NCBI GenBank assembly: GCA_964628685.1
Contig: CAZVNM010000004.1
Location: forward strand, 62,001 to 126,000
Reading direction: 5' to 3'
Origin: CALMEC01 sp964628685
Lineage (GTDB): Bacteria; Actinomycetota; Thermoleophilia; Miltoncostaeales; Miltoncostaeaceae
DNA: 64,000 bases
Shown here: positions 1 through 9,555 of the stretch, piece after piece
Layout: every line of letters starts with the position of its first letter
How positions within the stretch are numbered: the stretch's first letter is position 1
Notes under the pieces: model-generated
Database searches by the model: none
Told to the model about the DNA's origin: nothing
What the model saw: only the letters and a program-made list of their open reading frames with translations
Position numbers and translations under genes: made by a program

Positions 1-49
1 GGCGCTCAGCCTGGCGGCGTCGGGACGCCTCGGGAGCTTTCTGTTCGCG

Positions 50-625
50 GTGCCCAATCCTCGCCTTTCGTCGCCGGGATCCCCGGTGGGACGGCGCATG
101 CTACCGCCGGCCCGTGCTGCACCACCATGCCATCCGAGCCCGGACGTACCCTCTCGGGCATCGCTTCGACCGCACTCGCCGAGGGAGCGCGCGATCGCCC
201 CGTTCATCACATGGTTGGAGGACTACGAGCGCCGTCTCGCGCTGCATGACGGCGGCGTCGAGATCCTCGCACGCGACCTCGCACGTCGCACCGGCTGGAC
301 CGTACGGGCGGGTGCGCCGGGGTTCCCGCATCCCACCACGCGCGAGGGCCCGACGCCCGACATCCTCTGCGAGCGCGGCCGCGACACGCCGCCGATCGCC
401 GTGGAGGTCGAGCTTCCCGAGACCCTGGTGCGTCGCGACACGGTGGTCCGGCTGCGCGGTTACGTCGAGTCCGCGGTCGACATCCGCGTCGCGGTGATCG
501 CCGACGCCGACGACCACGAGACCACCATCGCCGACGCGCGACGCATGCTGCAGTTCGTCGGCCTCGAGATCCCGGTGACGGCCATCGCCCCCGACACCCG
601 CCGGGTGACCGGCGTGAGCTGGTAG
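50..625 (+). CDS. Hypothetical protein with possible nuclease-like core
   Basis: I do not recognise the family of this 191-residue protein. The first 50 or so residues are low-complexity and probably lie before the true start. The convincing coding part begins near residue 53 (TWLEDYERR). It carries PDILCERG followed by IAVEVELPE and then a basic stretch, a D...ExE arrangement reminiscent of PD-(D/E)XK restriction-type nucleases. This resemblance is weak and is inference. No signal peptide or membrane segment is visible. It stands alone: the window starts just upstream, and the next gene follows 180 bases downstream with its own Shine-Dalgarno sequence. The start is uncertain; an in-frame ATG at 98 and a TTG near 215 are alternatives. 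Confidence 0.55.
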   Translation: MPNPRLSSPGSPVGRRMLPPARAAPPCHPSPDVPSRASLRPHSPRERAIAPFITWLEDYERRLALHDGGVEILARDLARRTGWTVRAGAPGFPHPTTREGPTPDILCERGRDTPPIAVEVELPETLVRRDTVVRLRGYVESAVDIRVAVIADADDHETTIADARRMLQFVGLEIPVTAIAPDTRRVTGVSW

Positions 626-805
626 GGGCCACCCGTCACACGACCCGGGGTCGCCCGACCCCGACCGCACCGACCCGGACCACCGAAACCCCGCATCCGG
701 ACCCGCGGCGCTCAAGCTCATCGGCGAAACGCCGAAGAGTCTTGTAGACCCTGCTTAAACGGTGACCACTGACGGTCGCCCGACCGCAACAGGAGCCCCC
801 ACCGC

Positions 806-1882
806 ATGCGTTTTTCGCGCGTCCTCACCGCCGCCGTCGCGACGCTGGCCCTCTCGGCCGCAGCCGCGAGCGCGGCGCCCATGGTCGTCATGTACGGCAC
901 GAAGGAGACGAACCACAGGATCATCAAGCCCGGCGCGCCGGATGCGCTGCCGGTCGACGGGCGGCTTCACGTCGTGGAGCCCAACAGCGGACACCTCTTC
1001 GCCGGCGACGCCGACAAGCCCTACCGGCTGCACCACGTCATGACGAAGGATCTGATCAAGCTCCGCACGCGCGACGCGATGGCCGCGCACCTGAAGGCCC
1101 AGATCGACTCGCCCCTCTGCCGGTTCCCCAGCTATACGGTCGCGTGCGAGAGCGGGATGGTCTTCGTCGACGAGATCGACTGGCGCTGGGCCGAGAAGGC
1201 GCCCAACCTCAATACCCCCGCCTGGCGCGGTCGCACCAGCAAGAGCCAGCCGAAGCGCAAGTTCCCCAACTACGTGCCGAAGGCGCGCAACGGCCACCCC
1301 GGCGTCGAGCTCTCCCGTGCCATGGAGATCCTTGCCGCGACCCCGCATCCGGCCGGCGGCACCTACGCCGAGCGCGTGCACTTCTTCATCGCCCCCGGTG
1401 TCGTCACCTCGATCGGCGTCGGCCGCGGCAAGTACCACAACCTCGGTCGCGACGGGCGCCCGCACTTCCGCTCGCACGAGGGCGTCCGAACGGCGCTCCA
1501 GCTCGCCGGCGGCGTCTGGCTCGAGATGTACCACTACGACCACAGCGGTCGCGGTCGCTACCCGTTCAACACCTACGAGTGGCAGACCTACCCCTGGCGC
1601 TTCTCGCAGTACCTCACCGGCATCGGCACCGGCACCCCGGACCCGGCCATGACCGCCAAGCTGCGCTTCATCATCAGCAACGGCAAGCCGAAGGCCAAGG
1701 GCGGTGCCCCCGCCGTGTGCCGCAGCAAGACGACCGGCAACATGGACTGCGTCTTCACCCTGGCGAGCACCGCGAAGAACCTCCCCATCCTGATGAACGG
1801 CATCGGCCAGTACCGGATGGAGGGTGACGAGGCCGGCTTCCGCGCCCACGTCAAGCGCATCTTCTTCCCCGAGCTTCCGTAG
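806..1882 (+). CDS. Secreted protein of unknown function
   Basis: This 358-residue protein has a clear Sec signal peptide: a short basic start (MRFSRVL), a hydrophobic Ala/Leu core, and a likely cleavage after ASA near residue 23. The mature part is globular and contains three Cys in its N-terminal and C-terminal thirds (SPLCRF, VACES, NMDCVF), which may form disulfides outside the cell. No catalytic motif that I know is present and I assign no function. An AGGAG sequence at 791-795 lies 10 bases before the ATG and supports this start. A strong hairpin terminator follows the stop by 26 bases, so the gene is probably monocistronic. Confidence 0.75.
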   Translation: MRFSRVLTAAVATLALSAAAASAAPMVVMYGTKETNHRIIKPGAPDALPVDGRLHVVEPNSGHLFAGDADKPYRLHHVMTKDLIKLRTRDAMAAHLKAQIDSPLCRFPSYTVACESGMVFVDEIDWRWAEKAPNLNTPAWRGRTSKSQPKRKFPNYVPKARNGHPGVELSRAMEILAATPHPAGGTYAERVHFFIAPGVVTSIGVGRGKYHNLGRDGRPHFRSHEGVRTALQLAGGVWLEMYHYDHSGRGRYPFNTYEWQTYPWRFSQYLTGIGTGTPDPAMTAKLRFIISNGKPKAKGGAPAVCRSKTTGNMDCVFTLASTAKNLPILMNGIGQYRMEGDEAGFRAHVKRIFFPELP

Positions 1883-1908
1883 GCGAACGAGCATCCGCTC
1901 GTGATGGT

Positions 1909-1935
1909 CGCGGCCGCCCCGTCCGGGCGGCCGCG
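1909..1935 (+). terminator. Hairpin terminator after the secreted-protein gene
   Basis: The arms CGCGGCCGCCC and GGGCGGCCGCG form a perfect 11-bp stem around a 5-base loop, 26 bases after the stop codon at 1882. There is no T-tract, as is common at high GC. Confidence 0.6.
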
Positions 1936-2087
1936 GCCCGTTCCGCACCGGATCTGCCCGACGGCGGTCGGACGGACATCCTGCACACCGTCGCGCGTCC
2001 CTCCAATACGGGTTGGCCGGCGATCCCTGTCCCCCGCCGCGACCCCGTTCGACCCATCGTGGCGTCCATCCGCCGGGATAACCTGAG

Positions 2088-3218
2088 ATGGAACGCACGA
2101 AAGGCCACATCCGGATGAGCCATCCCACCATCTCGCCCGAGGAGTTCGCACGCGAGGTCCGCGACGGCGAGCGGGTCACGGTCATCGATCTGCGCGATCC
2201 CGCGTCGTTCGACGCCTGGCACGTGACCGGCGAGCGCGTCGACGTTCGCAACATCACCCCGACCGAGATCTCCGCCGCACCCGACGCGGTCGCCCGGGCC
2301 GTCGGTGATCAGCCGGTCCGCGTGGTCTGCGCCCGTGGCCGGACGGCGTTCTCGATGGCCGGGGTGCTGCGCGAGCACGGGGCCGACGCGTCGGTCGTCG
2401 AGGACGGGATGATGGGCTGGGCGCGGGTGCTCGTCCACGACGAGATCCCGATGCCGACGGGCACCGCGGTCATCCAGTTCCGCCGCGAGGCGCGGGGGTG
2501 TCTGTCCTATCTGGTCGTGTCGGGCGCCGACGCCCTGGTGGTCGATCCGGCGCCCCACGTCGCACCGTACGTGGAGGAGGCGGACCGTCGCGGCGCCACG
2601 ATCCGCTGGGTCGTCGACACCCACCTCCACGCGGACCACCTCTCCGGCGCGCGCGCCCTCGTCCGCCACAGCCGGGCCCGCTACGTCATGTCCGCCGGCG
2701 CCCGGGCGCGCGGCATCGCGGACACCGAGGCCGGCGACGACGGCGCATCCCTGCCGGTGGGCGATGCCGACATCCGCCTGGTCGGGCTGCCCGGCCACAC
2801 CAGCGACAACATGGGCGTGCTCGTGGACGGGGTCGCCCTCATCGCCGGTGACTCGCTCTTCGCCGACGCGGTCGCCCGTCCCGACCTGGAGGTGGGTGAC
2901 GACGGGGCCGAGCGCGCGGCCCGGATCCTGTACGCCACCATCCGGGACCGGATCCTGTCCCTGCCCGCGCAGACCCGCCTGCTGCCCTGCCACTACCCGG
3001 GCGGCATGCTGGACGGCCCCATCGCCCCCACCCTCGCCGAGGTGCGCACGGCCCTGCCGCTGCTCGCGATGGACGAGGACACGTTCACGCGGACGGTCAT
3101 CGCCGCCATGGGCGACCGGCCGGCCAACTACGTCGAGATCATCGCCGCCAACCGCGACGGTGCCGACGAGGAGAGCGCCGGCCTGGAACTGGGGGCCAAC
3201 AACTGCGCGGCCGGCTGA
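2088..3218 (+). CDS. Rhodanese / metallo-beta-lactamase (persulfide dioxygenase-like) fusion
   Basis: The 376-residue protein joins an N-terminal rhodanese domain (about residues 10-115; active-site loop CARGRT, with the Cys that carries persulfide sulfur) to a metallo-beta-lactamase-fold domain (about 125-340). The second domain has the metal-binding motif THLHADHLSG, then GLPGHTSDN, GDSLF and PCHYPGG, the pattern of ETHE1-type persulfide dioxygenases. The likely role is oxidation of persulfide sulfur to sulfite in the cytoplasm. Known fusions of this class (CstB type) usually place the dioxygenase first; here the rhodanese comes first. A sulfite-exporter-like gene follows after 13 bases, which fits the role. 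Start: ATG 2088, or ATG 2115, which has GAAAGG about 11 bases before it. Confidence 0.85.
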   Translation: MERTKGHIRMSHPTISPEEFAREVRDGERVTVIDLRDPASFDAWHVTGERVDVRNITPTEISAAPDAVARAVGDQPVRVVCARGRTAFSMAGVLREHGADASVVEDGMMGWARVLVHDEIPMPTGTAVIQFRREARGCLSYLVVSGADALVVDPAPHVAPYVEEADRRGATIRWVVDTHLHADHLSGARALVRHSRARYVMSAGARARGIADTEAGDDGASLPVGDADIRLVGLPGHTSDNMGVLVDGVALIAGDSLFADAVARPDLEVGDDGAERAARILYATIRDRILSLPAQTRLLPCHYPGGMLDGPIAPTLAEVRTALPLLAMDEDTFTRTVIAAMGDRPANYVEIIAANRDGADEESAGLELGANNCAAG

Positions 3219-3231
3219 CGCCCGTCCCACG

Positions 3232-3996
3232 ATGAGCACGACGCTCCTCGCGCTGGCCTCGGGTGCCGCGGTGGGGGTCCTGCTGGGGATGCTGGGCGGC
3301 GGGGGGTCGATCCTGTCGGTGCCGCTCCTGGTCGGCCTGCTCGGCCAGAACGCCCACGATGCGACCACGATCTCGCTGATCGTGGTGGGATCGGCCGCGG
3401 CCGCGGGTGCCGTCCGCCCCCTCATGCTGGGCGACGTGCGCATCCGGACCGCCCTGGTCATGGCGGCGGCCGGGGTGCCCGGGTCGATGATCGGCGTGGC
3501 GCTCAACCACCGGGCGAGCCAGCGTCAGCTCTTGGGTGCGCTGGCGGTCCTGATCGTCATCGTGGCCGTCATCACCTGGCGCCGCGCCGACCGTGTCGGT
3601 TCCGGCCCCGACCGGCCGCCGCGCGCCTCGCGCATGATGTGCGGCGCGTCGTTCGCCGTCGGCATCGGGCTCGGCATGCTGACCGGCTTCTTCGGGGTGG
3701 GCGGCGGGTTCCTGATCGTCCCCACCCTCGCCCTCCTCCTTCGCCTGCCGATGCGGCAGGCCGTGGGGACGTCGCTCGCGATCATGACGCTGCTGTCGCT
3801 CACGTCGTTTCTCATCCACGTCGCGCGCGGCGACACCGACTTCGACTGGGGGGTCGCGCTGCCGTTCACGGCGGCGACGATCCTGTTCGCCGTGGTCGGC
3901 TCCCACCTGGGTGGACGCGTGCCGCCGGCGGCGCTCGCCCGGGGCTTCGCGGTGTTTCTCATCGTCGTCGCGGGGAGCCTCGCCCTGCAGATGTGA
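3232..3996 (+). CDS. TauE/SafE-family sulfite/anion exporter
   Basis: This is a 254-residue integral membrane protein with about eight hydrophobic segments. It shows the two internal repeats of the TauE/SafE family, each starting with a Gly-rich turn: GMLGGGGSILSVPLL near residue 17 and GFFGVGGGFLIVPTLALL near residue 150. The family exports sulfite or sulfoacetate or imports sulfonates. Here it directly follows the persulfide dioxygenase-like gene (13-base gap), so export of the sulfite product is the likeliest job. The ATG at 3232 is the start. A longer open frame upstream in the same phase is only the shadow of the preceding gene. Confidence 0.85.
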   Translation: MSTTLLALASGAAVGVLLGMLGGGGSILSVPLLVGLLGQNAHDATTISLIVVGSAAAAGAVRPLMLGDVRIRTALVMAAAGVPGSMIGVALNHRASQRQLLGALAVLIVIVAVITWRRADRVGSGPDRPPRASRMMCGASFAVGIGLGMLTGFFGVGGGFLIVPTLALLLRLPMRQAVGTSLAIMTLLSLTSFLIHVARGDTDFDWGVALPFTAATILFAVVGSHLGGRVPPAALARGFAVFLIVVAGSLALQM

Positions 3997-4112
3997 GGCG
4001 CCATGGGGGCCGAACGTCACGCCCGTGCGCGCGGCATTCGCGCACCTGTGGATGCGACCATGGCCCGGGCGTCCGATCGACGCCGTCCCGACCGCCGACC
4101 GAGAGGATCCCC

Positions 4113-4460
4113 GTGCAGGAGCATCAGCCGCAGTCCACCGACAACGCCGTCCGCGCGTTCCGGACGATCGCGTTCGTCGAGGCGATCACCTGGACCGGCC
4201 TTCTGATCGGCATGGTGCTGAAGCACGTGACCGAGACGACCGACATGGCCGTGACGGTCTTCGGCTGGCTGCACGGCATCGCCTTCCCCGCCTACCTGCT
4301 CGTGACACTCTTCGCGGCGTCGGCCCTGCGCTGGAGCCGCAACGTGACGCTGATCGCGCTCGCCGCCGGCATCCCGCCGCTTCTCACCATCGTCGCCGAG
4401 CGCTGGCTGACGGCGCGGGGGCACCTGCGCACGCGACGCGACGAGCCCGTCCCCGGCTGA
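4113..4460 (+). CDS. DUF3817 membrane protein
   Basis: This 115-residue protein has three hydrophobic segments (about residues 17-37, 46-68 and 75-95). The first carries the motif FRTIAFVEAITWTGLLIGM and the second WLHGIAFPAYLL, which match the actinobacterial DUF3817 family of small inner-membrane proteins of unknown role. The GTG start at 4113 is preceded by GAGAGGA at 4101-4107. The gene ends just before a long bidirectional terminator that it shares with the convergent hppA gene. The family has no established biochemical function. Confidence 0.8.
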   Translation: MQEHQPQSTDNAVRAFRTIAFVEAITWTGLLIGMVLKHVTETTDMAVTVFGWLHGIAFPAYLLVTLFAASALRWSRNVTLIALAAGIPPLLTIVAERWLTARGHLRTRRDEPVPG

Positions 4461-4484
4461 CACCGGCGCGGGCCCCGAAATGAC

Positions 4485-4518
4485 ACGAGCCTCCCGGGCG
4501 GTCGCCCGGGAGGCTCGT
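4485..4518. terminator. Bidirectional terminator between the DUF3817 gene and hppA
   Basis: A perfect 15-bp stem (left arm ACGAGCCTCCCGGGC, right arm its complement) closes a GGTC loop. It lies 25 bases from the DUF3817 stop and 25 bases from the hppA stop, so it can serve both convergent genes. Confidence 0.8.
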
Positions 4519-4542
4519 CGTACCACCGACTGACGTGGGTGG

Positions 4543-6672
4543 CTACACCAGGAACGGGATGAGCAGGAGCGCCACGATGTTGGCGATCTTGATCATCGGG
4601 TTGATGGCGGGGCCGGCGGTGTCCTTGTAGGGGTCGCCGACCGTGTCACCGGTCACCGACGCCATGTGCGCCTCCGAACCCTTGCCACCGTGGTTGCCGT
4701 CCTCGATCAGCTTCTTGGCGTTGTCCCACGCGCCACCACCCGAGGTCATCGAGATGGCGACGAACAGGCCGGTCACAATGACGCCGAGCAGCAGACCGCC
4801 CAGCATCTCCGCACCGTTGGTCCTACCGAAGATGAACGCCACGACGACCGGAACCACGATCGGGATGAGACCCGGCACCAGCATCTGCCTCTGGGCGGAT
4901 GCCGTCACGATGCGCACGCAGCGCGCGTAGTCGGGACGGTCGGTGCCCTCCATGATGCCCGGCTTCTCCCGGAACTGGCGACGCACCTCCTCCACCACCT
5001 CGCCGCCGGCGCGGCCGACGGCCTCCATGGAGAGCGAGGCGAAGATGAACGGCATCATTCCGCCGACGAGCAGTCCGATCACCACGAACGGGTTGGACAG
5101 GTTGAAGTCGAGCGTGTTGAAGAAGGCCTCGTTGGCCGCCTTCAGCTCCTCGATGTAGGAGACGAAGAGGACCACCGCCGCCAGACCGGCCGAGCCGATG
5201 GCGTAGCCCTTGGTGACGGCCTTGGTGGTGTTGCCGACCGCGTCCAGCGGGTCGGTGACACCGCGGACCTCCTCGGGCAGCTCCGCCATCTCGGCGATGC
5301 CACCGGCGTTGTCGGTGATGGGACCGTAGGCGTCGAGCGCCACGACCACACCGGTCAGCGAGAGCATCGCCATGACGGCGGTGCCGATGCCGTAGATGCC
5401 GGCCAGCTCGTAGGAGAGGGCGATGCCGCCGCCGATCACGATCACCGGCGCGGCCGTGGACTTCAGGCTGACCGCCAGGCCGGAGATGATGTTGGTGGCG
5501 TGACCCGTCTCGGACGCCTTCGCGATCTGCTTGACCGGCTTCCAGGTGGTGCCGGTGAAGTACTCGGTGATCGCCACGAGCAGCACGGTGACGCCCAGAC
5601 CGATGATCGCGCACCAGTAGTACTTGGACCAGGCGAGCTCACCCGCGTGGTCGTTCGGTGAGACCCCGTCCATGAGGGCCTGGGTGACCGGGATGAACCC
5701 GATCGCGGCCAGCACGGCAGAGACGCCGAGACCCGTGTAGAGGGCCGCGGTGATGTTGCCGCTCTTGCCGACGCGCACGAACCAGGTGCCGACGATCGAG
5801 GCGATGATCGAGATGGCGCCCAGCGCGAGCGGGTAGAGGATCGCGTTGATGATGTCCTGGCCCGCGAAGAAGAGCGAACCGAGCAGCATGACCGCGACGG
5901 TCGTCACGGCGTAGGTCTCGAAGAGGTCGGCGGCCATGCCGGCGCAGTCGCCGACGTTGTCGCCCACGTTGTCGGCGATCACGGCCGGGTTGCGCGGGTC
6001 GTCCTCCGGAATGCCGGCCTCGACCTTGCCGACCAGGTCGGCGCCGACGTCGGCGCCCTTGGTGAAGATGCCACCGCCCAGTCGGGCGAACACCGAGATC
6101 AGCGAGCCACCGAACGCCAGGCCGACGAGCGGCTTGACCGCGTCGGACACCTTGGTCGGATCGTCGCTCATGCCGCCGAGGATCAGGAAGTAGCCGGCGG
6201 TGGCCAGAAGGCCCAGGCCGACGACGAGAAGGCCGGTGACCGCACCGCCCTTGAAGGCGATGTCCAGCGCGGGCTTGAGCCCGCCGCGCGCGGCCTCGGC
6301 CGTGCGGACGTTGGTGCGCACCGACACGTTCATGCCGATGAAGCCGGCGGCGGCGGACGCCGCGGCACCGATCAGGAAGCCGATCGCGGCCTTCCAACCG
6401 AGAAGCGGCGAGTCAACGGCGCTCCCGAGGAGGCCGATGAGCAGGAAGAGGACCACCGCGACGCCCGCGATGATCGTGTACTGGCGGGTGAGGTACGCCT
6501 TGGCGCCCTCCTGAACGGCGCGGGAGATCTCCTGCATCCGTTCGTTGCCGGCTGGCTGCTTCAGCAGATACATCGTAAGCCCGATGCCGTAGGCAACAGC
6601 GATCAGACCGCACACGACGGCAAGCCACGTCGTGTTGTCCGTCAGAAACCCAGACAAGAGTCGTTCCCCCAT
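4543..6672 (-). CDS. hppA: Membrane-bound K+-independent H+-translocating pyrophosphatase
   Basis: The 709-residue polytopic protein (about 16 membrane segments) hydrolyses pyrophosphate and pumps protons out of the cytoplasm. The family's active-site motifs are present: GADVGADLVGKVE, then DDPRNPAVIADNVGDNVGD near residue 225, and the C-terminal GDTVGDPYKDTAGPA. In the segment GNTTKAVTKGYAIGSA a Lys stands where K+-dependent enzymes have Ala. In this family that Lys marks K+-independent, proton-pumping forms. The length is normal. Transcription is monocistronic: a strong terminator lies beyond the stop and a long divergent spacer lies upstream. Anabolic pyrophosphate made by many biosynthetic enzymes is the substrate. 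Confidence 0.95.
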   Translation of the reverse strand: MGERLLSGFLTDNTTWLAVVCGLIAVAYGIGLTMYLLKQPAGNERMQEISRAVQEGAKAYLTRQYTIIAGVAVVLFLLIGLLGSAVDSPLLGWKAAIGFLIGAAASAAAGFIGMNVSVRTNVRTAEAARGGLKPALDIAFKGGAVTGLLVVGLGLLATAGYFLILGGMSDDPTKVSDAVKPLVGLAFGGSLISVFARLGGGIFTKGADVGADLVGKVEAGIPEDDPRNPAVIADNVGDNVGDCAGMAADLFETYAVTTVAVMLLGSLFFAGQDIINAILYPLALGAISIIASIVGTWFVRVGKSGNITAALYTGLGVSAVLAAIGFIPVTQALMDGVSPNDHAGELAWSKYYWCAIIGLGVTVLLVAITEYFTGTTWKPVKQIAKASETGHATNIISGLAVSLKSTAAPVIVIGGGIALSYELAGIYGIGTAVMAMLSLTGVVVALDAYGPITDNAGGIAEMAELPEEVRGVTDPLDAVGNTTKAVTKGYAIGSAGLAAVVLFVSYIEELKAANEAFFNTLDFNLSNPFVVIGLLVGGMMPFIFASLSMEAVGRAGGEVVEEVRRQFREKPGIMEGTDRPDYARCVRIVTASAQRQMLVPGLIPIVVPVVVAFIFGRTNGAEMLGGLLLGVIVTGLFVAISMTSGGGAWDNAKKLIEDGNHGGKGSEAHMASVTGDTVGDPYKDTAGPAINPMIKIANIVALLLIPFLV

Positions 6673-7155
6673 GAGGTCGGCTGAGATCGAAGCGTGGCCG
6701 CCCGACCGCGTCGCTCGTGGTCAGGGCGCTTCGGCCGCGAGATGACGGGCTGGTTTCTATCACAGCAAGTGGGTGAAAACCCTTTGGATCCAAAGCGCCT
6801 CGGGGTGTCATGACGGTCGTCCGGCACGCCGGAGCCGGGTTTTCCGGCCCGCCGCACCCCAAAAAAAACCACGGCGGTCCATCCGTCGGCCGGCGCCGTC
6901 CAGCGACGCTGGTGCCGCCGGGTGTGACGGGCCTGCGACCGCACGCCCCGGACGGCGCCGGCCGACATGACTTCGACACCGCCCGTCATCCACCGGGTGC
7001 CCCACGCGCACACCCGTCCAGACACGATGAGGTCCCGTGGAGGCGTTCGAGCGGCCCGCAGCGCATCACCCGGCCCAGTCCCGGAGGACGACGGGCCATC
7101 CGCTCCGCCCCACCGGCGCCCGCGCCGTCCCCCTCGGCAAGGAGGTCATCCGCCC
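6673..7155. promoter_or_regulatory. Divergent spacer between hppA and the glycan operon
   Basis: I see no gene in these 483 bases. They hold a perfect 14-bp palindrome CTTTGGATCCAAAG at 6782-6795, a small GC hairpin (GCCGG/CCGGC around GTTTT) near 6835-6850, an unusual run of eight A near 6861-6868, and AAGGAGG at 7139-7145, which serves the downstream GTG start. The palindrome, about 110 bases before hppA, is a candidate operator (inference). Confidence 0.4.
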
Positions 7156-9555
7156 GTGTCCGTCACCCGTGTCGACCTGCACCTGCACTCCCGCGCCTCC
7201 ACCGACAGCGCCAGCTGGTTCCTGCGCCGGGCGATCCTCCCCGAGTCGTACACGCCGCCGGAGGTCGCCTATCGCACCGCCAAGGCCCGTGGGATGGACT
7301 TCGTCACGCTCTCCGACCACAACACGATCGACGGGGCGCTCGAGATCGCCCACCACCCGGACGCCTTCGTCAGCGTCGAGGTGACGACGCGGTTTCCCGA
7401 CGACGGCGTGCCGCTCCACGTCCTCGTGTGGGACCTCGACGAGGCCCGGTGGGACGACATCGACCGCCTGCGTCCGGACGTCCACGAGCTGGTCGCCTAC
7501 CTGGAGGCGGCCGATCTCGTCTTCGCCCTCGCCCACCCGCTGCAGCGGATCGGGCACGACCTCACGATCGATCACATCGAGCGCTGCCTGCTCCTCTTCC
7601 GCCGCTGGGAGGGTCGAAACGGCGCGCGAGTGCGGGTGGGAAACGAGGCGGCGTGCCGCATCGCCCGGGCCGCCACGCCCGCCTACCTGGCGAAGCTCGC
7701 CGAGAAGCACGGCATCGCGCCGCGTGGCGACGGGCCGCCGGCGCTCGTCGGGGGCAGCGACGACCACGGCCTGCTCGACGCCGCCGCGACCCACACGCGC
7801 ACCCCGGTGGCCGCGTCGGTGGCCGAGCTCGTCGACCACCTCCGTGCCGGACGCTGCGAGCCCGCCGGGGCACACGGATCGACCCTCACGCTGGCCCACT
7901 CGATGACGTCCCTCGTCGCCAAGGAGTACGCCGAGCGTGGAGCGCCCGGTCTGCCGGCATCGCTGCACGGGGTGGTGTCCGACCTCATCGGCCATGAGAT
8001 CGCCACCGCGGCGGAGCCCGAGGCCCCGACGCGCCGGTCGCTCCGTGACGCACCGGGGCTCCTGCGCAACCTCCGGCGCAACCGGGCACGCATCCGCGCC
8101 TTTCGCGAGGCGAGTCGCGGACCCGACAGCTCGGACCGCGCGCACCGTCGCATGCACGTGGCGCTCTCCTGGGCGCAGAGCGAGCTGGTGGCGCGGGGGC
8201 TCGGCGGTGACGACCGCGCCGGCGTCGGGGTCAGCGAGCGGTTGGGGGGCCTGGTGGGCGCGGGGATCCTGTCCCTCCCCTACGTCGCGGCGGCCGCCTA
8301 CCACGCCGGCGAGGCGCGGTTCGCGACGCGGATGGACCAGGAGTTCTTCGGCGTCGACCCGAGCGCCGCGTCCACGCGACGGATCGCGATGTTCACCGAC
8401 ACCCTGCGACAGGTGAACGGCGCGGCCGGCACCATCCGCCGGTTCGCCGACCACGTCGCCCGCGTCGGCGCACCCGCGATCGTCGTCACGTCGGACAGCG
8501 ACGCCATCGACCATCCGGCGGTCGTCAACCTGACCCCGCAGGCGCGGTTCGCGATCCCCGGATACCCCGACCCGGACTGGCGGCTGGGGGTCCCCTCGCC
8601 GCTCGAGGCCATCGAGCTCGTCGAGCGCCGCGGCATCGACGTGATCCACGCCGCGACGCCCGGCCCGATGGGCGTCATCGGTCTGATGCTCGCGCGCAGC
8701 ATGGGCCTGGACTTCGTCGCCACCTACCACACCGAGCTCGCCCGCTACGCGATGGAGCTGACCGGCGACCGCCTGGCGGGTGAGGCCGTCCGCGCCGGGG
8801 TCGGCTGGTTCTACCGTCAGGCCGCCCGGGTCAACTCCCCGTCGGCCGCCGCCGATGCCACCCTCGTTGAGCTGGGCGTCGCGCCGGAGCGCATCGTCCG
8901 GTTCTCCCGGGGCATCGACATCGGCCGGTTCGCGCCGTCTCTTCGGTCGGACGCCTGGCGGGCCGGGATCGGGGGCGCGGTGCACATCGTGTTCGTCGGA
9001 CGGATCTCACGCGAGAAGGGGGTGTTCGCCCTGGCGGACGCCTTCCGGACGCTCGCGGCGACGCGCCCCGACGTGCGCCTGGTGATGGTGGGCGACGGAC
9101 CGGCCCGCGAGGAGCTTGCGCGCACGCTCGCCGGGGTCCCGGTCACGTTCACCGGCGTGCTGCGCGGTGACGACCTCGCCACCGCGTACGCGTCCGGCGA
9201 CGTCTTCTGCCTGCCGTCGGGCACCGAGACCTTCGGCCAGGTCGTGTTGGAGGCCGCGGCCAGCGGGCTTCCGGTCGTGACGGTGGCGGGCGGCGCCGCC
9301 GGCGAGCTGGTGCGCGAGGGCGTGTCGGGTCACGTCCTGCCGGACCGCGATCCCGCCTCCCTCGCACGCGTGCTCGGCCGGCTCTGCGACGACGAGGAGC
9401 TTCGCGAGCGCATGGGGGCCGCCGGACGCATCGGCGCGCTCGACTGGCCCGGGTGGGACGAGATCTTCGACGGGTTGATCGACGGGTACGCCGACCTCTC
9501 CGGTCCGGGGCGCGACACGACCCCGGCCGCGCTTGCGTGGGAGCCGCTGGCGTGA
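7156..9555 (+). CDS. PHP-domain phosphoesterase / GT4 glycosyltransferase fusion
   Basis: This 799-residue protein has an N-terminal PHP metal-dependent phosphoesterase domain (about residues 1-250). Its metal motifs are DLHLHSRAS, the SDHNT segment, FALAHP and GGSDDHG. A linker of about 150 residues leads to a C-terminal GT-B glycosyltransferase family 4 domain (about 440-790), with FVGRISREKG and the donor-binding TETFGQVVLEAAASG. The PHP part could remove a phosphate from, or release, the product that the transferase makes. This coupling is inference. AAGGAGG lies about 10 bases before the GTG start. The next gene overlaps its stop (GTGA), so the three genes 7156-11395 form one operon. Confidence 0.85.
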   Translation: MSVTRVDLHLHSRASTDSASWFLRRAILPESYTPPEVAYRTAKARGMDFVTLSDHNTIDGALEIAHHPDAFVSVEVTTRFPDDGVPLHVLVWDLDEARWDDIDRLRPDVHELVAYLEAADLVFALAHPLQRIGHDLTIDHIERCLLLFRRWEGRNGARVRVGNEAACRIARAATPAYLAKLAEKHGIAPRGDGPPALVGGSDDHGLLDAAATHTRTPVAASVAELVDHLRAGRCEPAGAHGSTLTLAHSMTSLVAKEYAERGAPGLPASLHGVVSDLIGHEIATAAEPEAPTRRSLRDAPGLLRNLRRNRARIRAFREASRGPDSSDRAHRRMHVALSWAQSELVARGLGGDDRAGVGVSERLGGLVGAGILSLPYVAAAAYHAGEARFATRMDQEFFGVDPSAASTRRIAMFTDTLRQVNGAAGTIRRFADHVARVGAPAIVVTSDSDAIDHPAVVNLTPQARFAIPGYPDPDWRLGVPSPLEAIELVERRGIDVIHAATPGPMGVIGLMLARSMGLDFVATYHTELARYAMELTGDRLAGEAVRAGVGWFYRQAARVNSPSAAADATLVELGVAPERIVRFSRGIDIGRFAPSLRSDAWRAGIGGAVHIVFVGRISREKGVFALADAFRTLAATRPDVRLVMVGDGPAREELARTLAGVPVTFTGVLRGDDLATAYASGDVFCLPSGTETFGQVVLEAAASGLPVVTVAGGAAGELVREGVSGHVLPDRDPASLARVLGRLCDDEELRERMGAAGRIGALDWPGWDEIFDGLIDGYADLSGPGRDTTPAALAWEPLA

